Assembly: GCF_000346465.2 (NCBI RefSeq)
Contig: NC_034014.1
Coordinates: 5,834,507 to 5,898,506, forward strand
Reading direction: 5' to 3'
DNA length: 64,000 nucleotides
Source of the DNA: Prunus persica
Taxonomy: Eukaryota > Streptophyta > Magnoliopsida > Rosales > Rosaceae
In this document: piece by piece, positions 11,770 through 23,787 of the stretch
Position numbering within the stretch: the first letter of the stretch is position 1
Layout of the letters: each line of letters starts with the position of its first letter
Made by a program: the position numbers and the translations under genes
The notes under the pieces: model-generated
What the model was told of the DNA's origin: nothing
Seen by the model: the letters and a program-made list of their open reading frames with translations, nothing else
Database searches by the model: none

Positions 11770-11975
11770 TGTTACGATATCAAATCTCAATCATAGGAGT
11801 AGATTGCTGCAGACCTTTAATTGATTCTGTTTCCTTCTCTAGTCCAGCAATCCCTGTAGTTTAGGCTGTAGTTATTACTTCTTTCCATATATGTTTCTGT
11901 ACAATTTGCTATATATCCTTGTAATTGTTATGACTGAATGCACGAGTAATATACATCAGATTATCACTTTTCACA
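11770..11975 (+). repeat. Copia 3' LTR
   Basis: It begins TGTTACGATATC immediately after a GAGGGGGAG polypurine tract and ends ...CACTTTTCACA, so TG...CA ends are present. Length 206 bp. The 3' boundary is set by the typical LTR end and by the resumption of coding-like host sequence at 11976. Confidence 0.75.
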
Positions 11976-12043
11976 AGCTGAGTTTGTGCACTAGAAAAAC
12001 TCTTCCTACATTTCTCATAAAATGGTTTGGGATCAATTGGTAG

Positions 12044-13650
12044 CTGAGATGAGCAAGGAATAGAGGATGATAGTACTAGAAGATATGTGATTCATGATTC
12101 ATCTGGTCCTTCAAAGTTGTGTTTTTTATTTTTTATTTATTTTTTTCTTGATTGAATATTTTGTTTACAATTTAATTGAGAGGTGGGGTTAATTAAAGTT
12201 GTGTTCATCTTTATCTGGTATGATTACAACCACTACTAGCACCATGAAGTTAGGCTAGCCTAGCTAGCCCTAAAACTTTATGAACTACTTCTATTATTGT
12301 TACATCATTATTTCTTTCTTTTATTTATATATAAGAATCATTGTTTTACATTTGACTCTTGCCATAGAGCATGAATATGCTTATAATGATAAAAGCGCTT
12401 TCAGATAACTAAGAGTATTTTTTTTATTTATTAGAAACAAAAATAAATATAAGTACAATTTTGCTCAAATTATAAGGAACAAAAACGTAGCGACTATGAG
12501 CAGGAGTGAATCCAACTGGCCACCACCCCTACATTTTTCATCTCATAACACTTCATCTTATCGTTGAAATGATAAAGCGCTTACATGCATTTTCTTTTTG
12601 TCATTGAAAGAATGGTGCTCAATAAAAATGTTTTCTGAATTTTGGATTGAATTTCTTACATACCTCTAACAAAAATAGACCAAGTATGTACTAAACAAAA
12701 GTATCAAAATAATCCCAAACAAGTCCTAAGATTTATATCTTTTTTTTTAAAGAGTACAAGTGATAGTCTAAATTAAAAGAAAATGAAATTTTTTCATACA
12801 CAACTATAATGTCGTGGGAATTCAAACTTGAGACACTAAAAGATACATTTGTGCTGCAGTTTACTACAGTGTTGCATATTGCATATTGTCGTGGAAATTC
12901 AAACTTGAGTCATGTAGTGTCACACTCCATTCGTATTGTAGCATGCTCTTTAGTTATAAATATTATAAACTGAAATATAAACTTGTCATCCACCTATATT
13001 ATATACATGAATGAGGAAAACGAGGTGTCAATGTTACAGACACACCTAATAAATTTTTCTGTGAATATCTCTATAAAGAAGATAAATTATCCCACTTGTT
13101 GCTTTAGAAAGATCGCATGTGAATCTTATATATATAATTCCTTAAACTTGCTCCCGCATGTCTCAAGTAGAGATTAAGGGTTTAGGGTTTAGGAGTGATT
13201 TTGGATAAATCAATAATCACTTCTATGGAGAATTACTTTGCCATTTAATCTCTAAAAGTGATTTTATGGTGAATACAAGATTAGGGGCTCCTCATAATCA
13301 CTTAAAATTATTTAAAGTGATTATATGTAGAAGCACGTGGGAGGTGCTTCTCCCCAAAAGTGATTCTGGCCCTCCCAAATGAACTCTAACTAGAGTGTGA
13401 TCCTTGGTGAATACAAGACATATGCAACCAAATTGCTCGTGGTAGCCCTAATGCAAATGTAGAAAAGTTGTGGCTTGGAAGATAAATGCACAAACGTGAT
13501 GCGTTGTATGGTGTGGAGAAAAACTCAAGAAGTAACTATAAATTCACTCAAATTATAACACGTGTTTTAGAAAGATACACAACACATAGAGTAAAAAGTC
13601 TACACAAGAAAAGTAGCTATGTTTGTGCAAAATCAGGTTGAGCCCTCTAC
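12044..13650. other. Intergenic, AT-rich, no gene seen
   Basis: No exon or RNA gene is supported. It contains two copies of a short 'gtcgtgg(g/a)aattcaaacttgag' block (about 12811 and 12888) and a telomere-like double TTTAGGG at 13177-13193, too short to be a telomeric array. From 13190 to 13370 several 'aagtgatt/aatcactt' inverted pairs suggest an old MITE, not resolved. Confidence 0.5.
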
Positions 13651-13668
13651 CCTTGCTGAGGTGAGTCA

Positions 13669-13944
13669 TGGGCCATGGTAGCTATTCCAAAAAGGTTACT
13701 TATTCAAAGACTCAAAACCAAACCCTTATCCATTTTAGTCTCAATGGTCCTTGAAGAGAAAGTAGACAATACAACCCAAAGCCCAAATTTAATGGGCAAG
13801 CCTAAAATTACATGGAAATCCTCAAGGGCTCATCCAAACTACATACGCACGTGCCACTAGACACGTGTGCTCAGTGATTGGCCCCAATCCTAAATTAGGG
13901 TTTTAGAAGCAGAGTTATTAAAACCGCAGCCGTGTTTTAGGGTT
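13669..13944 (+). promoter_or_regulatory. RPL35 promoter elements
   Basis: Upstream of the ATG are a site II-like TGGGCC (13669-13674), further TGGGC/GCCCA boxes near 13780-13800, two CACGTG G-boxes (13848-13853, 13862-13867) and two telo-box-like TTAGGGTT sites (13895-13903, 13937-13944). Site II plus telo-box is the known combination in plant ribosomal protein promoters. Confidence 0.65.
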
Positions 13945-13998
13945 CACTCTCTTCTCCGCCTTCAGTTTCATCCAGAGAGAGCAACACAGTCTGCAGCA

Positions 13999-15497
<1,499 letters not shown>

Positions 15498-16599
15498 TGT
15501 TGGATTCAATTATGAAGGAAATCGGGTGTTTTGCCCATTATAAGATATTCCAAGGACACCATTTTAAAGTGTTTAGCTCTTCCCGTAATTTCGTCATTGT
15601 AGACACTATTCCAAATATGATTTTGTTGGTCCAGGATTTTAATGCTGATTTTGATTTCTATTATTGTTTGAGCATTTGCAATGGGATTAATTTGGCCGGT
15701 TATCCTATTCACTCTTTGTTTTCTTAATTGAAAGCATAGCATTTCAGTAATCAACATCACTAGGTACATTCAACTTTGTTTGCCCTAGAAAGTTGATAAC
15801 ATCCAGCCCCGTCTTCCTAGTCAAACCATTTTATTATCACAAGTGAGTGCAAAGCGTAGATCATAACCGTATCCAGTCCTGTAAGTGATCATCATTTGCT
15901 TGATCACCAAGTTTTGCGGGTTTTTTGGCTTTTCGGTGATGCTCAATGCCTGTAATTTCCCATTGCTTCTCTTGATGCATGTTTTGTGTTTTGCCTCTCC
16001 TAAACATAACAATAACAGAAGCATTCGCGTAATAATAATTTCTTTTTTTATACTTCTTAAAGATTCATAGTGAACTTCCATAGGAGTTTCCTCGCGAAGT
16101 AATCAACACGAGCCCCACAAAGGGCTATGTAAATTGATTCGTATCTGTCTATGAACGCATTCAAACTGATTTGGGAAGCTGGTTTGTCAATTGTCAGCAA
16201 TGTGAAACAAAGCTTCTTTCTTTATCCTGTTCTAAGCACCCGACCCACGACGTTCTTCAGTTGATGGGTGTTGCTTGTTCACCCCTCCGAATCTACATCC
16301 TCGGTTCACCCCTCCGAGTCTGTTGATGCAGTTAAAGATACAAACTTAAAGTCCTGCAAAATGCATATGGGTGGAGTTTCCAGGCGAAATCTGTGCGACT
16401 GAAACATACATATGTTCTGAGAAATTTTGGGTTTCTGAAGGTTTACTATCATAGTAAGTAGGATGCGTCGAGCAAAGCATATATGCTGAGGAAATACTAT
16501 GGGCTGTTTGATCAATTTGTATACGGGCCAAGCTCTTTACGTCCATTGAATGGGTTGGGTTGTTGGGCTTATAAAAACTTCAACAAAAAAAAACAAATC
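15498..16599. other. RPL35 3' region and spacer
   Basis: No further gene. A 20-bp block ttcacccctccgartct occurs twice at about 16279 and 16306. The rest is AT-rich 3' flank. Confidence 0.5.
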
Positions 16600-16672
16600 G
16601 ACCACAGTGGGAGTCGAACCCACGACCTTTTGATCCGAAGTCAAACGCGCTAATCCACTGCGCTATGCGGTC
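16600..16672 (-). tRNA. tRNA-Arg-TCG: tRNA-Arg (anticodon TCG)
   Basis: The 73-nt minus-strand sequence folds as a full cloverleaf: acceptor GACCGCA/TGTGGTC (one G-T pair), D arm with AGCGCAGTGGATTAGCGC, anticodon stem TTTGA/TCAAA around loop CTTCGGA (anticodon TCG), and T arm GTGGG TTCGACT CCCAC. The internal A and B boxes for RNA polymerase III are intact. No intron. A run of T just downstream on the minus strand (complement of the A run near 16586-16594) can end transcription. It decodes CGA arginine codons. Confidence 0.96.
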
Positions 16673-17262
16673 TTGTGTGTTCAACTCTGGTAGGAAATGG
16701 TATTTGTTAATAAAACGTGTTTTTGTTTTCTTCGTTTCTCAATTTTGCAGTTAGAGTGTGGTTTTCTTCTTTAGAGCTTAGGCCTCCTACATGGCTATGT
16801 TTCATAGGTTGTCCAAATTTTCAAAGTGTGTCGTGAAACAAACGAATATTGATGGAAATTTGAAAACCACTGCAAAGAAATTCCTTGAGTGGGTCTCGTC
16901 AACTGGAAGTGCCTTCATCATGCTGATTTCTTCCTTCTTAAGAAAACTAATTAAGGAGTTAATCTCTTGAAAGTAGGTAGATTAACCACCAAAGGCATGG
17001 TTAAAAGTAGCACTTTCAAGCAAAATGTCCACAGTTGCATTAGGTGAACAGTAAATAAAGTATAATTAGGCGCATACACACACGAGTCCAGCTTGCAAAA
17101 AAGCAAATGTCACACAAGTCCGTTATGGGTCACTATCAAGAGTAATATGAACAATTGAAATTGGGTCACCAGAAACACACAGAATAATTGACCCTTTTGT
17201 TTTTTTCACAGAAAATTTACCCATGATGTAAAGGAAGTATCTCCCTATGGACATCTTTTTAT

Positions 17263-17302
<40 letters not shown>

Positions 17303-19136
17303 AAATGATTCTTATTTTCGTGGCTCGACTCTTCCTCAGGTTCACATTTTGGTTTTGGATTGCTTGGGCTGGATGCATTGATCTCTAATTTTGAGTCAAG
17401 TTTACATGTGGGTCGGTTGGACCATTCTTGCCATCATCACCATCTTCACGCGGTAAGCCTATATGGTAAACAGAGCAATCCACAGAATAGATACAACTCA
17501 ACAGAAAACAGTAGCATTTGAAAGTAATATCTCACACTGAAAATGAAGGCTTTGCATGAATAGTTTAAAGGGCTTGTCCAATATATATCCTTACATTTTC
17601 TATTTCCTAGACATAAAGATGTTGAAAATTTCTATCCAATATTATTAATTGATTTTGAGTTGGATGTTCACATTCTATTATGATATTAGAGCAGAATATC
17701 TACGTGTTGAACCCAACGTCAACACATGCTTCCACATTACTCAATATATTGTAATATGTATTGGCCACTTATTTAGTTTGAGTGATGTCACACAGTAGGG
17801 GCGGGGGAGGTGGCATGTTAGAGTATTATCCCATGCCGGAATGGAAGTCTTTATATTAATAGTTTAAAAGATCTTGGAACTCTCTACCTATTACCAATTA
17901 GTTTTGGGCTAAATAAGACTCATATTCTATTACTTTTTATCTACGTATTAAAGATTTTGTGATGTAATTTTCGAGTTATTATAACTTCCAACCCAATTAT
18001 AATTGAAAATGAGAACATACAAAGAAACAGGTCTGGATTTAAAGTCTCTTAAGCAGGAAGTTTCAGAAACGTCAATTTTAATTAATTTGACAAAGATTGC
18101 AAAACGTCACGGATTATGAGAGTTTATGGGAAGACTTGCCATCAACATCAAGCCACGAGACCCATGACGATTCACACACAGGAAGCCAAACATAAAATCT
18201 CATAGTCTTATACAAACCAAGCATACCCAATCACCATAATCCAAATGTAAAATGGGGTCTTCTACTTGATCACGGCACAATAATTACTTAGCTTTAAAGA
18301 ACTAATTAAGTAGCTATCACTACTTCAAAATTACCAATTACAAAATGGTGGAATGGATTTTCATTTGACTCATTCAAACTAGCTCTACTCATCATTTGTG
18401 CAGACGGAGTATGCATGAATAAACATCATCATGAATATTAATTCATTAGTTTAGCGACCAAAACACTTGATTAACATCCAATTATGTCGGGGGACCTCGA
18501 GCTAAAGCCAAAGGCTATAAACTAACAGAGAAAAACAAACAACAAAAAGCTGACCACTTCATATATGCTTCAATGATGATTTTTGTTAATTGCGTGTGAA
18601 TTTTAGTTTTAATAATATTCAATGCGATACACAGTTTAAAACAGTTAATTTCTTATTTTCGCACAAAATCGACTCTAAAATCTCACGGGCGGCCTGATGA
18701 TGAAACATACTCTCGTTCGTTGTAATAAGCCTTGGAGGACCATCTTACGTTGCACAATTGTCAAGTTTTGTTTCTCTTTAGTGTATATATGTATAGCTAA
18801 ACGCGTATTAATATTAGTCTTAATTTCAAACGTACTCCATCAAATTACTGTAGTGTGTAAATGCTGTGGACAGCAAAGAGAACGCGCATGGCCGCAAGGA
18901 AAAAATTGACTTGTTTTGTTGCCATTGACAGAGAGAGCTTACTTCATAGATTGTTACGTAAATGCGTTCCTAACTTCAAACAAATGTTTCTTCAAAGTTT
19001 GTGACTTATGGGCAAGGACAACAACAGTGCAGATTAGGTTATGTATGTTTACGCATGTACATGAATGCATGGCATCTTCACTAAAAAAAGAAAGAAATAC
19101 AATTGTCGCTTTATGGGCATTTATATTTGCCCTTGC
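16673..19136. other. Intergenic, no gene seen
   Basis: AT-rich sequence with a (CT)n microsatellite at 17264-17299. Short open frames at 18697-18909 and 18916-19146 have no recognisable motif and are not called. Confidence 0.5.
17264..17299 (+). repeat. (CT)n microsatellite
   Basis: About 18 perfect CT units in intergenic DNA. Confidence 0.95.
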
Positions 19137-19398
19137 ATATATATAACTCCTTTGAAGTCAGAGATTATTAAAGCATGGCTCTGACTGAGAGACGTATAAG
19201 TAATATCAAAGCATTTAATTCGGAATCAAGAAATATGCAAAGCTAATTAACGAAAAGAATGAATTTCAATTTTTGCCATCCTCTTATATCACAAACGGCA
19301 CATGCCATGCCATGTTGGACTGTGTGGGAATTTTCCTATACCCTATAACTCTGGGGTATTGGAAAAATGAATATTTTGATCTTCTTAAGGGATTTGCT

Positions 19399-19578
19399 GA
19401 CATTTTCCTAAGGATTTAAAAATGAATATTCATGACTTGTAATGGTATATCATTAGAAATTCGTTTTAAAATAATAAAATGAATATTTATGAATACCATA
19501 GTAGAAGATCAAGTCATGAATATTCATTTTAAGATCAAGTCATGAATATTCATTTTAAAATATCCTTAGGGAAATGTC
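19399..19578. repeat. Long inverted repeat (MITE-like hairpin)
   Basis: The left arm starting gacattttcctaagg...tgaatattcatgacttg (19399-19439) is repeated in inverse as caagtcatgaatattca...ccttagggaaatgtc (about 19535-19578). A 26-bp block agatcaagtcatgaatattc is also directly doubled at 19506 and 19532. No coding sequence. Confidence 0.75.
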
Positions 19579-19885
19579 GCCAGGGATTTATTGACTTGTT
19601 CAGTGACGAATTTCTCTATAAAATAATAACTATTGGTACCTGGCGATGAGGACAACGTCAATAAATCGTATTCAATATCTTTTGTGTTTGTAGCTCGGAG
19701 ATGGCGAATACTTCTCTCCATTAGATGCATACACAACTATGCTCGCATACAAAAGCTAATTAACAAACTCCATTAATTACTTACAAAAGATTTTGTAGTG
19801 TTATCTTTCAATAAATAATCCAACATTATGTTATATTATCAATTAATTAATTGCATTGGTCGATGATTTGAAAAGATACAATCCT

Positions 19886-20051
19886 GATCTCTTGGATCAG
19901 GGTCCAAGAGATTTGTGATCACTCACCGTTGAATGTAAATTCAATGGTTCACTTACTCTTACACTCATTTTAAGAAACTTTTTTGAACAATTAGATTAAT
20001 ATCCAACGATGGATAACCACAATCTCTTGGACTCCTGTGGTCTAAGAGATC
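19886..20051. mobile_element. MITE with ~33-bp terminal inverted repeats
   Basis: The left end GATCTCTTGGATCAGGGTCC matches the inverse of the right end (...ccaagagat...GATC), with a few mismatches over about 33 bp. Each end itself contains GATCTCTT and AAGAGAT, so the ends fold on themselves. Length 166 bp. The superfamily is not certain. Confidence 0.65.
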
Positions 20052-20354
20052 GAAACTGTGAAAACATATACTGTATTCTTATTGCAATAGAGCATTATTT
20101 CTTGTTCAGTCATGCGGCTTTTATACCAAGATTTTTTTGACTTTTTGTGGCATATATCTGGATTAACTCTATGTGATTACTATGCTTCTATATTTATATT
20201 ACCCCTTTATGAGCATTTATATTTGCCCTCATGGCTAATGATCTTTGAGCCTAATATATGAATACAATTATCGTGTTTTTCTAAAAAAAAAATAAATATA
20301 TAAATAATATGTTTTCAAAAGCGCGCTATGTTGATTGATAAGTCAACATGTGCA

Positions 20355-21940
20355 TATATATGACTCCTTTGAAGTCAAAGATTATTAAAACATGGCTCTG
20401 ACCTGACTGAGAGACGTATAAGTAATATCGAAGCATTTAATTCGAAATCAAGAAATATGCAAAGCTAATTAAGGAAAAGAATGAATTTCAATTTTTGCCA
20501 TCCTCTTATATCACAAACGGCACATGACATGCCATGTTGGATTGTGTGGGAATTTTCCTATACCCCAGTGTTGGACTGTTGTGTGTTGGACTGTGTGGGA
20601 ATTTTCCTATACCCTATAACTCTGGGGTATTGGAAAACGAATATTTTGATCTTCTTAAGGGATTTGCTGACATTTCCCTAAGGATTTTAAAATGAATATT
20701 GTGATCTTCCGTAGGATTTGATTAATTTGTTTACTAGTTTTCTAATCATTACATTAATCATATGCATGCTTCTTTCTTTTAAATTAATAAAATTCATGCA
20801 TGTTTTATCTGAAATTTTACTTATTCCGTTATTAGAGTTATTATACAAAGTTCAAAAGAATTTGATTCTCGCTATCTCCTTCTTATGAATTATCAAAAAA
20901 AATATATAGTGATGATATTTGAGGGACACTTTTTAGGATCTCCTACGATTTTTTTTTCCCAACGATTCAAACCGTCTATTCTTCAAATCTTCATTCATAA
21001 ATCATCCTTGCAAAAAATCATGCAAATTGAAAATCATTAAAACATCTAATTAGAATCAACAAAATAGACGAACACGATGTTTCAAAAAAAATACTATAAT
21101 AACAACCATCTAATTGAGTGATCAAATTGTTTCGGATTCAAGTATTTTTTGCATATAGATGATCTTTGAAGAAATATCTAAAAACTATACGGTTTGGATG
21201 ATAAAAACATCCTTAAATAAATTTATTTCAAGAATCCCTCAACTAAAGCTTTCTATATATATACACACACTGAAGACTATTGTAGTATTAACCTTACCTT
21301 AGGTCAAACAATACGAGTTGGAACGAAGTGAAGGTACGTAGGTTCTAATTCCTAAGTTCAATTACATTCTTATTATAAATTTTTTTAAAAAAAATTTGAC
21401 ATACAACGTCTAATATTCAATATAGAGAATATTCTTTATTTACCCTTTTCCCTTTTAGAATTTACGCTATATAATTCTCATTCATTTCATGTAAAACTTT
21501 CACACAAAATATTATATACATGCATGCATAACGCTCGAACTTGTCCTGCCATTCCCAGTCATTGCATATCCTTAATTTTTATTTAACAAATGGTTTTGGG
21601 TAGCTTAGCAAATTAAATAATATATTTTCGGCTTAATCAACTCTACTATGGTTATCAACGAAGAATTGCAAATTAAATTAATTATATCATGACTTGTTCA
21701 GTGACGAATAATTCTCTGTGAAATAATAATTATTGGTACCTGGTGATGAGGACAATGTCAATAAATCATATTCAATATCTTTTGTGTTTGTAGCTCGGAG
21801 ATGGCGAATATTTCTCTCCATTACATGCATGCACAAATATGCTCACTTATTGACAATCCAACATTATGTTATATTATCAATTCATTAAGTGCATTGGTCG
21901 ATGATTATTCTTATTGCAATAGAGCATTATTTTTTGAAAA
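20355..21940 (+). repeat. Segmental duplication, copy B
   Basis: Paralogous to 19137-20110, with an extra ~45-bp internal tandem duplication around gttggactgtgtgggaattttcc (20535-20600) and an inserted repeat at about 20930-21250 between the first and second shared block. Open frames at 20481-20681 and 21801-22037 come from the duplicated sequence and show no known domain. Confidence 0.8.
20930..21250. mobile_element. MITE-like dispersed repeat, copy 1
   Basis: Ends TTGAGGGA (left) and TCCCTCAA (right) are inverted repeats. The interior (aacaaaatagacgaacacgatg, atctaattgagtgatcaaat, tttcggattcaagt) matches the inverse of 35790-36050. No coding capacity. Confidence 0.7.
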
Positions 21941-23180
21941 ATCCATCGGAATATTATCATACTTATTTATTATTTTAATTTTTATATTGATCTTACAAAA
22001 TAACAACAATAAACAACTTCATAAGCAGATTGCTTAGTCAATAAATAAGGGGATTGATTTATAGACCAATAGTCTCATATTCAAATTCCCATGATAGATT
22101 GGCAGTATGTGAGAAAACTCTCCTCCCTCGATATCATTTGTATCAAATAAAATAACATGAAGAGGCTCTATTGTAATTATATTACATCAAGATACCGCGT
22201 AGAACAAGGCTCAATTTGATTTGGCTGCTATTAATTAGCTCATTAGTTTACTTGATTAAGCTTATATATATATATATATATATATATATAACTCCTACCA
22301 CTAAACAACAAGTGGAACCTTCTATTCATTCCTTATATGTGGTTTCCAAAGCTGGAAGAATTAACAATGGAGGATATAGTCATTTGTTGGCCTATATATT
22401 GGATGCATGTTATATAAAAATATAGGTTAAAAAACTAATTTGTATTAAAAAATGACATTTCCAAGGCAGTCGATGATTTGGTTTGGAATGTTTCAAACAA
22501 CAAGGCAATACAACACAAGACAAGGTTGTGACAACATCGCATGCACAGAATTTGTATAATTTTAACCTTCCCAAATCGACACCTAGATAGTGATTAGGAG
22601 AATTATTATTAGTATGATGGAATGATGATAAGTAGAATTTTGCTTGGTAAATCATAAAACAACATATCCTAATAAGATTAAGTTGAGAATTAACGCATGT
22701 TTTCTATCAAGTCGGACTGCTAGTGGTTCTTGTTTTAACGATCGTTATGCTAAATTTACAGTATAGTAACATAACATTTCAAATATCTAATTACAATCAA
22801 ATCAGATATCCCCGCGTACTCAATTAGAAATGCGCCAACCTTATGGTTTTGGAGGAAAATATGAGACTTGACAACAATGCACAATAAAACCAGCTCCTCA
22901 AAACCATTTGATCACAAAGAATTAGTCATATCTAACCCTGTAGAACTGGATCTACAGCTAGCACTTTTTTCGTACGTTGTCTGCAACAATCAATAGGTCA
23001 ATGACAAACTGAAGTTCTGTACAGCAAGTTGGTTACCAGCAGGCTCGTTGTTTACTATTTACTTTCCTCCTCCTAGAGGGCAACTAATACTTGGGGCACC
23101 TTTTCAGTCTCTTGGATGCTCTAACCATATTCAATAAAAGCTCGCATCTAGACCGAGTGGGTCAGCGTTTACAAAATTTG
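21941..23180. other. Intergenic, no gene seen
   Basis: Contains an (AT)n run at 22263-22291. A minus-strand frame at 22410-22655 has no recognised motif. Confidence 0.5.
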
Positions 23181-23601
23181 GTCAACCAGTCACAAAAGGC
23201 AAAGCACCTTTTTTTTTTGTTTTTTTTTTCTTCTCTGCATCAAAACAAGCATTTATAAACCACAAGACTCTCTGGTAATCTCTGCCACATGCATTAATTC
23301 AAATTACGTACGTACAAACTCAGAGGCCAAGTCTCTGTGTTCAAAAGTTAAATTTCATATATTTGTACCAAAATGAGTAAAAAGGAAACTGTGGGTTTAT
23401 TCTGTTTGGGCCGGAGGAGAGACAGAGACCAGGCAATTTCCTGGTCCTTTCTGCTTGACTATTGGACCATCATTAGCTAGCGTAATCACTTTCGTTTTAA
23501 CTTTGTCACGTAACTCCACACAGAAGAAAACGCAAGACCGCGTACGTATACATACACATACATACATGCTCTGATTAGTCAACCTTTTCACTCTATAAAT
23601 A
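23181..23601 (+). promoter_or_regulatory. EXO70H promoter: W-boxes and TATA box
   Basis: W-box cores (TTGACY) lie at 23181 (minus), 23455 (plus) and about 23578 (minus). A TATA box TATAAATA is at 23594-23601, about 190 bp before the chosen ATG. W-boxes are WRKY binding sites typical of defence-induced genes. Confidence 0.5.
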
Positions 23602-23787
23602 ACCCCCCACTCCCTCTCTTACCCACCAAAACATTTCATCGAACTTCTTCCATACAATAACAATCCAACACAACTCCTCATCTCCCTCTCACTCTCCCAC
23701 CCTCTCACACCTTCAAATCACCAAGAACATAAAACAAATCTAAATTCCGGATTTTGGGTCTTGAATTTTGAATTTCGAGTTTTGCTG

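Larger units (their letters stand above)
8217..11975 (+). mobile_element. Decayed Ty1/copia retrotransposon lacking 5' LTR and gag
   Basis: It starts directly with the primer-binding site TGGTATCAGAGC, then protease, integrase, reverse transcriptase and RNase H in copia order, a polypurine tract (11761-11769) and a 206-bp 3' LTR. The sequence to the left of the primer-binding site does not match the 3' LTR beyond the last three bases (aca). Only 245 bp separate the primer-binding site from the protease motif, so gag is deleted. No 5-bp target duplication is seen. Confidence 0.88.
7814..12043 (-). pseudogene. Unidentified minus-strand gene split by a copia insertion
   Basis: Three coding-looking minus-strand pieces have proper splice signals. 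Piece A (12043 to 11976) follows an acceptor ctcatctcag and reads LPIDPKPFYEKCRKSFSSAQ. Piece B (8216 to 7985) contains RARSHNGSSSSRYPLSDWL and ends at a strong donor CAG/GTAACA. Piece C (7856 to 7814) reads GCEGKVRKHLSKME and ends at AAG/GTATAT. A and B abut the two ends of the copia element; their joint is in frame and together they make exactly 300 nt (100 codons). I do not recognise the family. No upstream exon was found between 12044 and the RPL35 promoter, so the 5' end is missing or diverged. The alternative is that these are chance open frames in old repeats. Confidence 0.45.
19137..20110 (+). repeat. Segmental duplication, copy A
   Basis: Blocks here recur in the same order at 20355-21940: ctcctttgaagtca...ggggtattggaaaa (19145-19370), ttgttcagtgacga...tcggagatggcgaat (19597-19710), and attcttattgcaatagagca (about 20077). 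Copy A carries a MITE (19886-20051) absent from copy B. Confidence 0.85.

Noticed and set aside
13177..13193. Telomere-like TTTAGGG repeats
   Set aside because: Only two units; such pairs are common by chance and as telo-boxes.
23761..23787. Upstream extension of EXO70H
   Set aside because: There is no ATG before 23788 in this frame, and the H-clade N-terminus begins MPRKGM.
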